Shown here piece by piece: positions 26,956-36,582 of a DNA stretch of 64,000 bases. Under the pieces are notes generated by a model. It was not told where the DNA came from. It saw only the letters and a list, made by a program, of their open reading frames with translations, and did no database searches. The position numbers and the translations under genes are program-made. The stretch lies in assembly GCF_040892615.1 (NCBI RefSeq), contig NZ_JBFRYC010000011.1, forward strand, positions 44,145-108,144, written 5' to 3'. How positions within the stretch are numbered: the first letter of the stretch is position 1; every line of letters starts with the position of its first letter. The stretch is from Thioclava arctica. Its GTDB lineage: Bacteria; Pseudomonadota; Alphaproteobacteria; Rhodobacterales; Rhodobacteraceae.

Positions 26956-29175
26956 ATGGCGAGCACGTTTAACTGGATCTATCTGGACAGTTCGACCACC
27001 TTTATCGATCCGACCGAAGGCAACTCCAGCATGGAGAATTACAATGCCTTCACCGGAACCACCTTCGGGACCGCCACCGCCCCCCTTTACCAACACATCA
27101 CCTCGGCGACGACCGTTGATAATGGCGGCACCTCGGGCGCGCTGGATACCAATAACAACATCTCCAACGATCAGATCATCACCAATGTCGGCAATGGCAC
27201 CGAAACGCTGATCTATGATGGTCTGGTCGTCTATAATGCCACGCTGACCTATGTCGATGGCACCACGGCAAACGTGTCCGCTGTGATCGTGCAAACGACG
27301 GATGGCAAAGTTTTCCTTGCGCCGGAGATGACCGCCAATGCCGATACCACCGCCTATGAGGCCAAGCCGATCCAGTCGATCCTGCTGAACAGCGCGACCA
27401 GCTATACCAACACCAACCTCGGCGCGGATCGCTATCAAACCGGCTTTGACGATGGCTATATCGACGGCACGTCGGGCGGCGACCTGATCAATAGCAGCTA
27501 TGTCGAGCCGATCGCGAATGGCTCGGACAAGGTTGATAACAACGATGCCGGCCTGCCCGGCAGTTCGGGCAATGACGACTATATCCGCGCGGGCGCTGGC
27601 AATGACACCGTCTTGGCCGGTCTGGGCAATGACACGGTGATGGCGGGCACGGGCAATGATTCCGTCGATGGTGGCGCGGGCAACGACTCGCTTATGGGCG
27701 AGGCTGGCAATGACACGCTGATCGGTGGGGCAGGCAATGACACGCTGAACGGTGGCACAGGGGCCGATAGCCTTGTTGGTGGCGATGGTAATGACACGCT
27801 GATCGGCGGCGCGGATAATGACACGCTTTCAGGCGATGCGGGTAACGACTCGCTGGATGGCGGCACTGGCAATGACAGCCTGCTGGGCGGTGTTGGCAAT
27901 GACACGCTGCATGGTGGTGCGGGCGCGGATGTGCTGAACGGCGGCAGCGGCATGGACTACGTCGATTACACCGATAGCGGCGCAGGCGTGAACATCAACT
28001 TGGGCGCGGCCACCGCCTCGGGCGGGGATGCGGCGGGTGATACGCTGTCGGGCGTGGATGGGATTTATGGCTCGGCCTATGGCGACAGTTTGGTGGGGTT
28101 TGACGGATTCTCGACCGACCCAACAGACGGCTACACCAACGTCTTTTACGGCAATGGCGGCAATGACTACATCGACGGCGCGGGGGGCGATGACAGCCTT
28201 TATGGAGGCGCGGATAATGACACTGTGCTGGGCGGCGCGGGCAACGATCTTGTCGATGGTGGCAGCGGCAATGACAGCCTTGATGGTGGCGCAGGCAATG
28301 ACACCGTGCTGGGTGGCGCGGGCAATGACACGCTGACTGGCGGTGCGGGGGCTGACACGCTTTCGGGGGGCGATGATCAGGACACCTTCGTCAACCTGAC
28401 CAATGGCGATGTCGTCGACGGGGGCGAGGGCGGCACCGATTTCGACACGCTTGATCTGCGCGACTGGGGCAAGGACCTTACGAATATCACCTTTGATCCG
28501 GGCAATCCCGAGAATGGCTCGGTCGAATTCCTCGACCCCTCGGGCAATGTCGTCGGCACGATGAGTTTCACTAATATCGAGCGCGTGATCCCCTGTTTCA
28601 CGCCCGGCACGCGGATCGCAACGCTGCACGGAGAGCGCTTGGTCGAGGACCTCGAGGTCGGCGCGCGCGTGCTGACGCGCGACAATGGCTATCAGACGAT
28701 CCGCTGGATCGGCAGACGCCACCTTAACCTGTGCGAACTGCGCGCCACGCCAGCGTTTTACCCGATGCGGATCGCGCCGGGCGCACTTGGCCCCGACATG
28801 CCGATACGCGAAATGCGGGTTTCGCCGCAACATCGGCTGCTGTTGACCGGGCCGCGCGCGGAGTTGCTGTGCGGCGAGCCCGAGGCGCTGGCCGCCGCGC
28901 ATCATCTGGACGGGCTGCCCGGGATTGCGCGCGACGAAAGCGTGCAAGAGGTGATCTATATCCACCTGATGTTCGATCAGCATGAAATTCTGTCCTCGGA
29001 CGGGCTGTGGAGCGAAAGCTACCAGCCCGGCGTTGCCACTCTGCGCGATATGGAGGACGGCCCCCGGCGTGAGCTGTTGATGTTATTCCCGGAATTGGCG
29101 GCGGGCACGCTTGCCTATCCGGCGGCGCGCCCGAGCCTGAGACGCTATGAGGCGCGACTGATCGCGGCCGCCTAA
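26956..29175 (+). CDS. Secreted RTX calcium-binding protein with C-terminal Hint domain
   Basis: A 739-residue acidic protein in three parts. Residues 1-200 are a Thr/Asn-rich domain without a known name. Residues ~205-340 and ~395-480 are two blocks of RTX nonapeptides (pattern GGxGxDxLx, about two dozen copies), which fold on calcium outside the cell. Between them is a short beta domain (DYTDSGAGVNINLGAATA). From Cys547, CFTPGTRIATLHGERLVEDLEVG begins a Hint (hedgehog/intein) domain that includes REMRVSPQHRLLL with the block-B-like His. There is no N-terminal signal, as expected for type I secretion; no ABC exporter is adjacent. Start ATG has only a weak AAGGG upstream. Such RTX-Hint proteins are frequent in Rhodobacterales; the role (adhesion, surface layer or toxin) is unknown. 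Confidence 0.9.
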   Translation: MASTFNWIYLDSSTTFIDPTEGNSSMENYNAFTGTTFGTATAPLYQHITSATTVDNGGTSGALDTNNNISNDQIITNVGNGTETLIYDGLVVYNATLTYVDGTTANVSAVIVQTTDGKVFLAPEMTANADTTAYEAKPIQSILLNSATSYTNTNLGADRYQTGFDDGYIDGTSGGDLINSSYVEPIANGSDKVDNNDAGLPGSSGNDDYIRAGAGNDTVLAGLGNDTVMAGTGNDSVDGGAGNDSLMGEAGNDTLIGGAGNDTLNGGTGADSLVGGDGNDTLIGGADNDTLSGDAGNDSLDGGTGNDSLLGGVGNDTLHGGAGADVLNGGSGMDYVDYTDSGAGVNINLGAATASGGDAAGDTLSGVDGIYGSAYGDSLVGFDGFSTDPTDGYTNVFYGNGGNDYIDGAGGDDSLYGGADNDTVLGGAGNDLVDGGSGNDSLDGGAGNDTVLGGAGNDTLTGGAGADTLSGGDDQDTFVNLTNGDVVDGGEGGTDFDTLDLRDWGKDLTNITFDPGNPENGSVEFLDPSGNVVGTMSFTNIERVIPCFTPGTRIATLHGERLVEDLEVGARVLTRDNGYQTIRWIGRRHLNLCELRATPAFYPMRIAPGALGPDMPIREMRVSPQHRLLLTGPRAELLCGEPEALAAAHHLDGLPGIARDESVQEVIYIHLMFDQHEILSSDGLWSESYQPGVATLRDMEDGPRRELLMLFPELAAGTLAYPAARPSLRRYEARLIAAA

Positions 29176-29293
29176 GGGCGGGGTGCGGGCGCGATCAGGG
29201 TTGCGCCGTGGGGTCTGCCTTCGATAGACGCGATGGAAAGAGTGGCGTGCAAGGCGCGCCCTGCCCTGTCTCACGCCGACCGCGAGGAGCCCC

Positions 29294-30805
29294 ATGACCC
29301 AGCGCAATATCTTGATCTTGATGGTTGATCAGCTCAACGGCACGTTGTTTCCCGATGGCCCCGCCGACTGGCTGCATCTGCCCAATCTGAAAAAGCTGGC
29401 CGCGAAATCGGTGCGTTTTGCCAATGCCTATACCGGCTCACCACTCTGTGCGCCGGGGCGGGCGGCCTTCATGTCGGGCCAGCTTCCCTCGCGCAATGGC
29501 GTCTATGACAACGCCGCCGAGTTCCGCTCGGACATTCCGACCTATGCCCATCATCTGCGCCGCGCGGGCTATCAGACTTGCCTATCGGGCAAGATGCACT
29601 TCGTCGGCCCTGATCAGTTGCACGGCTTTGAGCAACGTCTGACCACCGATATCTACCCCGCCGATTTCGGCTGGACGCCCGATTACCGCAAACCCGGTGA
29701 GCGGATCGATTGGTGGTATCACAATATGGGCTCGGTCACCGGGGCGGGCGTGGCCGAGATCACCAACCAGTTGGAATATGACGACAATGTCGCGCATGAG
29801 GCGCGCATGAAGCTCTATGATCTGGCGCGCGGCGATGATGCGCGCCCATGGATGCTGACGGTCAGTTTCACACATCCGCATGACCCCTATGTTGCGCGTC
29901 AGAAATACTGGGATTTATATGAGGATTGCGCGCATCTGGAGCCAGAGGTCGGCGTGATCCCCTTTGAGGATCAAGACGCCCATTCCAAGCGCTTGCTAGA
30001 GGCCAATGACTGGCAGGCCTTCGACATTACCGTTGAGGATATCCGCCGTTCGCGCCGCGCCTATTTCGCCAACCTGTCCTATCTCGACGATCAGATCGGA
30101 ACGCTGCTGCAGGTGCTGCAAGACACGCGCCAAGAGGCCACGATCCTGTTTGTCTCGGATCACGGCGATATGCTGGGCGCGCGCGGGCTGTGGTTCAAGA
30201 TGAGCTTTTATGAGGGCTCGTCCCGCGTGCCGATGATGCTCTGCGACCCCGACCTCGCGCCGGGGCTGATCAGCGATCCGGTTTCGACCATCGACGTGAC
30301 CCCGACACTATGCGATCTGGCGGGGATTTCGCTGGCCGAGATCGCCCCATGGATCGACGGGCAAAGCCTGTTGCCGCTGGCGCACGGCACTCCGCGCACC
30401 GCCCCCGTGGCGATGGAATATGCCGCCGAGGGGTCATTTGCGCCGCTGGTGAGCCTGCGCAAGGGGCGTTTCAAGCTGAACCTCTGCGCGCTGGACCCCG
30501 ATCAACTGTTCGATCTGCAGGCCGACCCGCATGAATTGACCAATCTCGCCACCGACCCTGCGCATGCCGATACGCTCGCCGCGCTGAAAACCGAGGCCGC
30601 CCAGCGTTGGGGCGTGGAGCGGTTCGATCAGGATGTGCGCGCAAGCCAAGCGCGGCGCTGGGTCGTCTATGAGGCGCTGCGACAGGGCGGGCACTACCCG
30701 TGGGATTACCAGCCGCTCAAGAAGGCCTCCGAAGCCTATATGCGCAATCACATGGATCTCAACGATCTTGAGAACCGCAAACGCTTTCCGCGCGGGGACC
30801 CATAG
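29294..30805 (+). CDS. betC: Choline-sulfatase
   Basis: A 503-residue type I sulfatase releasing choline and sulfate from choline-O-sulfate, feeding glycine betaine synthesis. Asp12 (LMVDQLNG) is a metal ligand, and the formylglycine motif is CAPGR with Cys52, Pro54 and Arg56; SGKMHFVGPDQ, SFTHPHDPYV and FVSDHGDMLGARGLWFKMSFYEGSSRVP are choline-sulfatase blocks. The C-terminal RWVVYEALRQGGHYPWDYQP is typical of BetC. GAGGAG precedes the ATG. No betABI genes or transporter are seen nearby, so betC stands apart from a bet operon. Confidence 0.92.
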   Translation: MTQRNILILMVDQLNGTLFPDGPADWLHLPNLKKLAAKSVRFANAYTGSPLCAPGRAAFMSGQLPSRNGVYDNAAEFRSDIPTYAHHLRRAGYQTCLSGKMHFVGPDQLHGFEQRLTTDIYPADFGWTPDYRKPGERIDWWYHNMGSVTGAGVAEITNQLEYDDNVAHEARMKLYDLARGDDARPWMLTVSFTHPHDPYVARQKYWDLYEDCAHLEPEVGVIPFEDQDAHSKRLLEANDWQAFDITVEDIRRSRRAYFANLSYLDDQIGTLLQVLQDTRQEATILFVSDHGDMLGARGLWFKMSFYEGSSRVPMMLCDPDLAPGLISDPVSTIDVTPTLCDLAGISLAEIAPWIDGQSLLPLAHGTPRTAPVAMEYAAEGSFAPLVSLRKGRFKLNLCALDPDQLFDLQADPHELTNLATDPAHADTLAALKTEAAQRWGVERFDQDVRASQARRWVVYEALRQGGHYPWDYQPLKKASEAYMRNHMDLNDLENRKRFPRGDP

Positions 30806-30879
30806 CTTCTTCGTGATCGCCTTTCCTCTGTTGCGTTGCGCCCTACCCTCGTGGCCAACCGCAATAAAGGAGAGCCTCC

Positions 30880-31707
30880 ATGTCTGTCCCGATGATCACC
30901 CTCAACGATGGCACGAAAATCCCGCAACTCGGGCTTGGCGTGTGGAAAATGCCCGATGACGAAGCGCCCGGCATCGTCATGAGCGCGCTCAATAACGGCT
31001 ATCGCCATATCGACACAGCCGCCATTTATGGCAATGAGCTCGGCGTGGGCAAAGGCATCGCGCAAAGTGATGTGGCGCGCGAAGACATTTTCGTAACTTC
31101 AAAGCTTTGGAACGATCAGCAAGGTTATGACGAGACCCTGCGCGCCTTTGATGAAAGCGTGGGTAAGCTGGGCTTCGACACGCTTGATCTCTATCTGATC
31201 CACTGGCCGATGCCCGCCAAAGATAAGTTCGTCGAGACCTGGAAGGCGTTCATTCGGCTGCGCGACGAGGGCCGCGTGCGTGCCATCGGCGTGTCGAATT
31301 TCCTGCCCGAGAACCTCGAGCGGCTGGTCGATGAAACCGGCGTGACCCCGGCGCTCAATCAGGTGGAACTGCACCCGCGGTTTCAACAACTCAGCCAGCG
31401 CGCCGCCCATGCAAAACTGGGCATAGCGACGGAATGTTGGTCACCGCTGGGGCAAGGCGAATTGCTAACCGAACCCGCCCTGATCGAGATCGCCTCGCGC
31501 TATGGCAAGTCCGCCGCGCAGGTGATTTTGCGCTGGGAGATTCAGCTTGGTCTGATCACCATTCCAAAATCGTCCAATCACGACCGGATGCGCGAGAATA
31601 TCTCGGTGTTCGACTTTGAACTGACCATGGAAGAGATGGCCCAGATCGCCGCGCTCGATTCCAAGGATGGCCGGATCGGGCCGGACCCTGCAACAGCAGA
31701 TTTCTGA
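30880..31707 (+). CDS. Aldo/keto reductase
   Basis: A 275-residue NADPH-dependent carbonyl reductase of the 2,5-diketo-gluconate reductase type. Catalytic residues are all present: Asp45, Tyr50 (TAAIYGNE), Lys75 (TSKLW) and His108 (LIHWP). The cofactor segment is IPKSSNHDRMRENISVFDFEL near the C terminus. AAGGAGAG precedes the ATG. It lies 74 bases after betC on the same strand; no functional link is evident. Natural substrate unknown. Confidence 0.93.
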   Translation: MSVPMITLNDGTKIPQLGLGVWKMPDDEAPGIVMSALNNGYRHIDTAAIYGNELGVGKGIAQSDVAREDIFVTSKLWNDQQGYDETLRAFDESVGKLGFDTLDLYLIHWPMPAKDKFVETWKAFIRLRDEGRVRAIGVSNFLPENLERLVDETGVTPALNQVELHPRFQQLSQRAAHAKLGIATECWSPLGQGELLTEPALIEIASRYGKSAAQVILRWEIQLGLITIPKSSNHDRMRENISVFDFELTMEEMAQIAALDSKDGRIGPDPATADF

Positions 31708-31726
31708 GGCACTTGCGTGGGCGGGC

Positions 31727-33016
31727 CTAGTGCTTGCCCACGCTGTTATGAATGCGCCGGATCATCAGCCAGACCATCAAGATCACCAGCGGCGTCAGCC
31801 CGGCAACCATCAGCTCTTTCGAAATCCCGACCTGCTTGGCCACCGGATAGGCCAGATAGCCCGCCAGACTGACCGCGTAATAGCTGATCGCGACGACCGA
31901 CAGCCCCTCGACCGTGTGTTGCAATTTAAGTTGCAGGTCTGATCGCCGATCCATGCTTTCCAGCAGTTTCTGGTTCTGCGCCGAGCGTTCCACATCCACT
32001 CGCGTGCGCAGCAACTCGCCCGCACGCGCCGCGCGCGTCACCATCTGACGCAGCCTCGTTTCGGCAGATTTCACCGTGCGCACCGCCGGGTCATAGCGCC
32101 GCGCCATGAACTCGCTCAGCTTTTGACGCCCTTCAAAGCGGTTTTCGCGCAGGCTTTCGACGCGTTCACGCACGATCGCCTCATAGGCGCCCGTGGCCGA
32201 GAACCGGAAGGAGTGCTGCACCGCAAGGCTCTCCAGCTCGGCCGAGATTTCCAGCAAGCCGTGTAACGTCGCCTCGGCAGAGCGCGCATCATCGCCCATG
32301 CCTTCGACCAATGCGGTCAGTTTGGGATCAAGGGCGTTGAGGCGATGCGACAGATCGCGCCCGCGCGTCAGGCCCAGCATCGACATCGCACGATAGGTTT
32401 CCAACTCGCACAGGCGCTGCACCGTGCGCCCGATCCGCCCCGGCCCGGTGCCCGGACGCACGAAAACCGCGAACCGCATCTGACCATTGGGATCAATTCG
32501 GAAATCGCCCGCCACAACCGCCGCCCCGTCCAGCACCCAGGTGCATACAAGGCTTTCGGCGACGAACCATTGCTCTAGGAACGGGTCGATATCATCGGGG
32601 TTGGCGGGCAGTTCCTCGATGCGGATCTGCACGGCGGCAAGCCGCCCCCCCGGCCCCGAAGCGATCCAGCTTGGCGGAAAAACCTCGGTTTCGGCAGGGT
32701 CAAAGGGGCGCGCCGAGGTGCCGGGCGCAAAGGCGAGATAGGTCGTGAACTCGGTATGGCTTTCCCATTTCAGCTCATGGCGCCCGATCCTGCCCGCGTA
32801 ATGGGTGATCCCGGTTTGCGGCGGGGTCGCGCCGGCGCGGGTAAGCAGCGCTTGCAGATGCTCTTGATCCTTGGCGCGGTCGCGATTGGCCGCATTATGG
32901 GGCTCTTTGAAGGCGACATAAACGGCATGGCCGGGCACGCTCAACCTTGGATAGGGGCGGGCGTGAAGCTCGTTGACCAGCGCATAGCGCTGCGGGTGAT
33001 CAGATATCGGGTCCAT
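31727..33016 (-). CDS. DUF3422 family membrane protein
   Basis: A 429-residue protein beginning with the family signature RYALVNELHARPYPRLSVPGHAVYVAFK. The middle is helical (LRENRFEGRQKLSEFMARRYDPAVRTVKSAE) and two hydrophobic segments lie near the C terminus (VVAISYYAVSLAGYLAYPVA; LMVAGLTPLVILMVWLMI), so it is an inner-membrane protein with a large cytoplasmic domain. Function unknown. The ATG is preceded by AGGAA. It converges on the aldo/keto reductase gene. Confidence 0.9.
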   Translation of the reverse strand: MDPISDHPQRYALVNELHARPYPRLSVPGHAVYVAFKEPHNAANRDRAKDQEHLQALLTRAGATPPQTGITHYAGRIGRHELKWESHTEFTTYLAFAPGTSARPFDPAETEVFPPSWIASGPGGRLAAVQIRIEELPANPDDIDPFLEQWFVAESLVCTWVLDGAAVVAGDFRIDPNGQMRFAVFVRPGTGPGRIGRTVQRLCELETYRAMSMLGLTRGRDLSHRLNALDPKLTALVEGMGDDARSAEATLHGLLEISAELESLAVQHSFRFSATGAYEAIVRERVESLRENRFEGRQKLSEFMARRYDPAVRTVKSAETRLRQMVTRAARAGELLRTRVDVERSAQNQKLLESMDRRSDLQLKLQHTVEGLSVVAISYYAVSLAGYLAYPVAKQVGISKELMVAGLTPLVILMVWLMIRRIHNSVGKH

Positions 33017-33134
33017 CGCAAATTCCTGTGGCTCACAGTGCCGTTACTGCTTGCTGAGACGAAACCGCCCCGCAATCAAGCGTTTGAGGGTATGCAACAG
33101 TATATCGTGCAAATCTGCCACAGCGGGGGCCGCG

Positions 33135-34436
33135 TTACAGCCCGATCCGGTCGCGCATCGCAAACCACGTCATCGCCAGCGCCAAAAGCGGGCTGCGCAA
33201 CATGCCGCCGCCCGGAAAGCTTGGCACGTTCAGCCCCGCCATCAGATCGAACGGCTCCGCTTGACCGGCCACCGCCTCGGCCATGATTTTGCCCGCCAGC
33301 GTGCCCATCGCCACGCCATGCCCGGAAAACCCGCTGGCCGAGAGCGCATTCTTCAGCGGGCGCGCGAAATAGGGCATCCGCGAACGGGTGATGGCCAGCG
33401 TGCCGCCCCAAGCGTAGTCGATGCGGGTATCAGCGAGGCCCGGATAGACCTCCAGCATCGGCTTGCGCACGGTTTTCAGGATATCGGGAAAGCGGTAGCC
33501 ATAGCTTTCACCCCCGCCAAACAGCAGACGATTGTCCTCGGACAGCCGCCAGTAATTCACCACGAATTTGGTGTCGGCTACGGCCACGTTTTCGCGCAAG
33601 ACCTGCGCGACGCGATCCCCAAGCGGCTCGGTTGCGATGATGAAATTGTTGATCGGCATCACCCGGCTGGACACGCGCGGCGCAAGCTGGCCCATATAGC
33701 CATTGCCTGCAAAGATCAGATGATCGGCGTCGATATGGCCGTGGCGCGTTTGCACCCGCACCTTCGCGCCGGGGCGGATGTGATGCACATGCGAATTCTC
33801 ATGGATTTGCACCCCGGCCTTGTCACAAGCCAGCGCCAACCCTTGCGCAAAATTCAGAGGATGCAGATGGCCCGCGCCCCGGTCGATATCGCCGCCCAGA
33901 TAGGCATCGGAGGGCAAGATCGCGTGCAACGCGTCCCGGTCCAGCGGCTGCACCTGATCATAGCCATACTCGCGCGCCAGCTTTTCCGCCATATGATGGG
34001 AATGGGTGACCTCAGCGGCTGTGCGGCAGGCGTGAACGATGCCGGGATGCAGGGTCACGGGGATCGCGTGATCCGCAATCAGATCGCGGATCAGCTGCTT
34101 GGCTTCTTGGCCCAGATCCCACAGCTTGCGCGCCATCTCGGGGCCATGCGCGGCCTCAAGATCGTCTTGCTCAAGACGCTGCCCCGAGCCCACCTGCCCA
34201 CCATTGCGCCCGCTTGCGCCAAAGCCGACACGGTGGGCCTCTAGCAGGGTCACGCCAAAGCCGCGTTGCGCCAGATGCAGCGCCGCCGACAGCCCCGTGA
34301 AGCCCGCCCCCACGACACACACATTGGTGTCGTGCCGCCCCTTCAACTCGGGCCAGCGTCGATCCGTCAGCGCGGTGGCAGCATAATAGCTTGGCGCGTG
34401 CTCACCTTGGCGATCATTGGCGAAAAGCAGATCCAT
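33135..34436 (-). CDS. FAD-dependent gamma-glutamylamine oxidase (PuuB/OrdL type)
   Basis: A 433-residue DAO-family flavoenzyme. The FAD-binding Rossmann motif is VCVVGAGFTGLSAALHLAQRGFGVTLLEAHRVGFGASGRNGGQ around residues 40-80, followed by a substrate domain with VNYWRLSEDNRLLFGGGESYGYR and a C-terminal FSGHGVAMGTLAGKIMAEAV. In the Puu route this enzyme oxidises gamma-glutamylputrescine to the aldehyde. It starts four bases after the stop of the glutamine-synthetase-like gene and closes a three-gene operon. Substrate (putrescine or another amine) is inferred from context only. Confidence 0.9.
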   Translation of the reverse strand: MDLLFANDRQGEHAPSYYAATALTDRRWPELKGRHDTNVCVVGAGFTGLSAALHLAQRGFGVTLLEAHRVGFGASGRNGGQVGSGQRLEQDDLEAAHGPEMARKLWDLGQEAKQLIRDLIADHAIPVTLHPGIVHACRTAAEVTHSHHMAEKLAREYGYDQVQPLDRDALHAILPSDAYLGGDIDRGAGHLHPLNFAQGLALACDKAGVQIHENSHVHHIRPGAKVRVQTRHGHIDADHLIFAGNGYMGQLAPRVSSRVMPINNFIIATEPLGDRVAQVLRENVAVADTKFVVNYWRLSEDNRLLFGGGESYGYRFPDILKTVRKPMLEVYPGLADTRIDYAWGGTLAITRSRMPYFARPLKNALSASGFSGHGVAMGTLAGKIMAEAVAGQAEPFDLMAGLNVPSFPGGGMLRSPLLALAMTWFAMRDRIGL

Positions 34437-34440
34437 CAGA

Positions 34441-35805
34441 TCACACGTTCAACAGCAGGTGTTCACGCTCCCACGGGCTGATGACTTGCAGGAACTCTTT
34501 GTATTCATTGCGCTTTACCGCCTCATACACATTACAGAATTCCTCTCCCAGCACATCGCGAACCGGGGCGCTTTCGCTCATCAAATCCAGCGCATCGCCC
34601 AAGGTCACGGGCACATCTTCGGCCGACATATAGGCATCGCCCAGACATTCGGGCTTGGGCATCTTCTTTTCCTTGAGCCCAATATAGGCGCAAGCCAAAG
34701 ACGCCGCGAGCCCCAGATAGGGGTTGCAATCCATCCCCGCCAAACGGTTCTCGATCCGGCGCGCGGCAGGCCCCGAGATCGGCACCCGCAAGCCGGTGGT
34801 GCGGTTGTCACGCCCCCATTCCAGATTGATCGGCGCGGCAAAATCGGGAACGTAGCGACGATAGCTGTTCACATAGGGCGCAAGCAGCGCAATCACCGCC
34901 GGCAGATGGCTTTGCAGCCCCGCGATGCAGTGCATGAACGCCTCGGTCTCGCTGCCATCGGGGTTGGAAAAGATGTTCTCGCCGGTTTTGATGTCGATCA
35001 CCGATTGGTGGATATGCATCGCCGAGCCCGGCTCGCCCTCGATCGGCTTGGCCATGAAGGTCGCGAAGCAATCGTGGCGCAAGGCCGCCTCGCGGATCAG
35101 CCGCTTGAAGTAGAAAATCTGATCGGCCAGATGCACCGGGTCGCCATGCGCAAGGTTGATCTCGATCTGCCCCGCACCGCCCTCTTGCAAGATGCCGTCG
35201 ATCTCAAAGCCCTGCATTTCGGCGAAATCATAGATATCGTCGATCACCTTGCCATATTCATCGACCGCGCTCATCGAATAGGCCTGTTTCGCCGCTGCGC
35301 GCCGCCCCGAACGCCCCATCGGCGGAATGATCGGCTGGTTGGGGTCGATATTGCGCGCAACGAGGAAGAATTCCATCTCAGGCGCGATGACCGGGCGCCA
35401 GCCCTCGGCCTCATACAGCGCCAAGACCCGCTTGAGCACATTGCGCGGCGCGATCGGAACCGGATTGCCCTCTTGATCCTCGACATCGTGAATGATCTGC
35501 AAGGTCCAATCTGCCGTCCAAGGCGCGGCGGTCGCGGTCGAGAAATCAGGCGTCAGGATCATGTCCGGCTCGGTAAAGGCACCGCTGGGGTTATCCGTCC
35601 ACTCGCCCGTGATCGTTTGCAAAAAGATCGAGTTCGGCAGGAAAAACCGATCCTGAAACTTGAATTTCGAGGCCGGCATCGCCTTGCCGCGCGCCACCCC
35701 CGCAATATCGGCGACGATACATTCCACCTCGTCAAGGCGGCGCCCGTTCAGGTAGTCACGCGCCGCTTGCGGGATCTTGTCGGTCCAATCCGATGTCTGG
35801 CTCAT
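34441..35805 (-). CDS. puuA: Gamma-glutamylamine synthetase (PuuA-like, GlnA family)
   Basis: A 454-residue glutamine-synthetase-fold ligase expected to attach glutamate to an amine. Motifs: VECIVADIAGVARGKAMPASKF, VIAPEMEFFLVARNID (metal Glu), LQEGGAGQIEINLAHGDPV, GSAMHIHQSV and DNRTTGLRVPISGPAARRIENRLAGMDCNPYLG. The N-terminal RDYLNGRRLDEVECIVADIAG matches PuuA-like members well. It lies between the amidotransferase and the oxidase genes with gaps of three and four bases. It is a second member of the family in this window (compare 12399-13730). Confidence 0.9.
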   Translation of the reverse strand: MSQTSDWTDKIPQAARDYLNGRRLDEVECIVADIAGVARGKAMPASKFKFQDRFFLPNSIFLQTITGEWTDNPSGAFTEPDMILTPDFSTATAAPWTADWTLQIIHDVEDQEGNPVPIAPRNVLKRVLALYEAEGWRPVIAPEMEFFLVARNIDPNQPIIPPMGRSGRRAAAKQAYSMSAVDEYGKVIDDIYDFAEMQGFEIDGILQEGGAGQIEINLAHGDPVHLADQIFYFKRLIREAALRHDCFATFMAKPIEGEPGSAMHIHQSVIDIKTGENIFSNPDGSETEAFMHCIAGLQSHLPAVIALLAPYVNSYRRYVPDFAAPINLEWGRDNRTTGLRVPISGPAARRIENRLAGMDCNPYLGLAASLACAYIGLKEKKMPKPECLGDAYMSAEDVPVTLGDALDLMSESAPVRDVLGEEFCNVYEAVKRNEYKEFLQVISPWEREHLLLNV

Positions 35806-35808
35806 CTG

Positions 35809-36507
35809 TCAGCTTTCCGGGCGCGCCAGCGCCCTGTCTTGCAAGAAAAAATCCGCGATCATTTCGGCGATGCGTTGCGATCCGTTGGGCTGACCCAGCC
35901 GCGCTCGCGCCGCCTGCATCAGAGGTTCGGGCACCACGCCTTGTCCGCGCGTTGCCATCAGCCCGTCAACAAAGCCGTCGCGAAACTCTGGATGGGCCTG
36001 CACCGAAAACGCACGATCCCCGTATATCAGCGCAGGATAGCGACAAAAATCGTTTTGCGCTATGGGCTTGGCCGTGGACGGGATTTCCGTCACCTGATCC
36101 TGATGCCATGCGTTAAGCGTAATCGCCTCGCCCTCAAAATCATAATCCTGCGGACCAACGGCCCACCCCTGCGGATATTTCTCAACCCGCCCGCCCAACG
36201 CCTGCGCGATAATCTGATGGCCAAAACAAATCCCCACCAGCGGGACATTCGCCGCAACCGTATCGCGGATAAATTGCTCAAGCGGAGCGATGAATGGATG
36301 ATCCTCATAGGCGCCATGACGCGAGCCGGTAATCAACCAGCCCTCGCAGTCATGCACGTCTTTCGGCAACTCCATATTCTCGACATCATAGCGCACGAAC
36401 TCCAACCCGCGCCCCGCTAGAAGGCGTTCGAACATATCGGGGTAATCCCCCGCTTCTTCGCGCAGCACATCAGGCGATTGGCCGGTTTGAAGGATACCGA
36501 TTTTCAT
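35809..36507 (-). CDS. Class I glutamine amidotransferase (gamma-glutamyl hydrolase type)
   Basis: A 232-residue class I amidotransferase: oxyanion segment CEGWLITGSRHGAYED, nucleophile elbow VGICFGHQIIAQALGG with the catalytic Cys, and SVQAHPEF with the catalytic His. Stand-alone members next to PuuA/PuuB genes release glutamate from gamma-glutamyl compounds, as PuuD does, although true PuuD belongs to another branch (peptidase C26), so the step is inferred. ATG 36507 yields MKIGILQTGQSPDVLREEAGDY, the family start; first gene of the operon. A long nested inverted repeat lies just upstream (36583-36722). Confidence 0.88.
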   Translation of the reverse strand: MKIGILQTGQSPDVLREEAGDYPDMFERLLAGRGLEFVRYDVENMELPKDVHDCEGWLITGSRHGAYEDHPFIAPLEQFIRDTVAANVPLVGICFGHQIIAQALGGRVEKYPQGWAVGPQDYDFEGEAITLNAWHQDQVTEIPSTAKPIAQNDFCRYPALIYGDRAFSVQAHPEFRDGFVDGLMATRGQGVVPEPLMQAARARLGQPNGSQRIAEMIADFFLQDRALARPES

Positions 36508-36582
36508 GAAAGCTCCGAGGGCTTTGTGGGTGCAGCACTTGCCGCTTTGACGAAAGGCTAATGCGACCCGCAAGCCGCCGCA

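Noticed and set aside
27829..28983. A 384-codon minus-strand frame across the RTX repeats
   Set aside because: Antisense to the repeats, where the periodic DNA keeps the opposite strand open; the translation is repetitive and unlike any protein family.
34417..36420. A 667-codon open frame on the plus strand
   Set aside because: It lies exactly antisense to the amidotransferase and PuuA-like genes and has the His/Arg/Ile-rich wording of a shadow frame in GC-rich DNA; no family motif.
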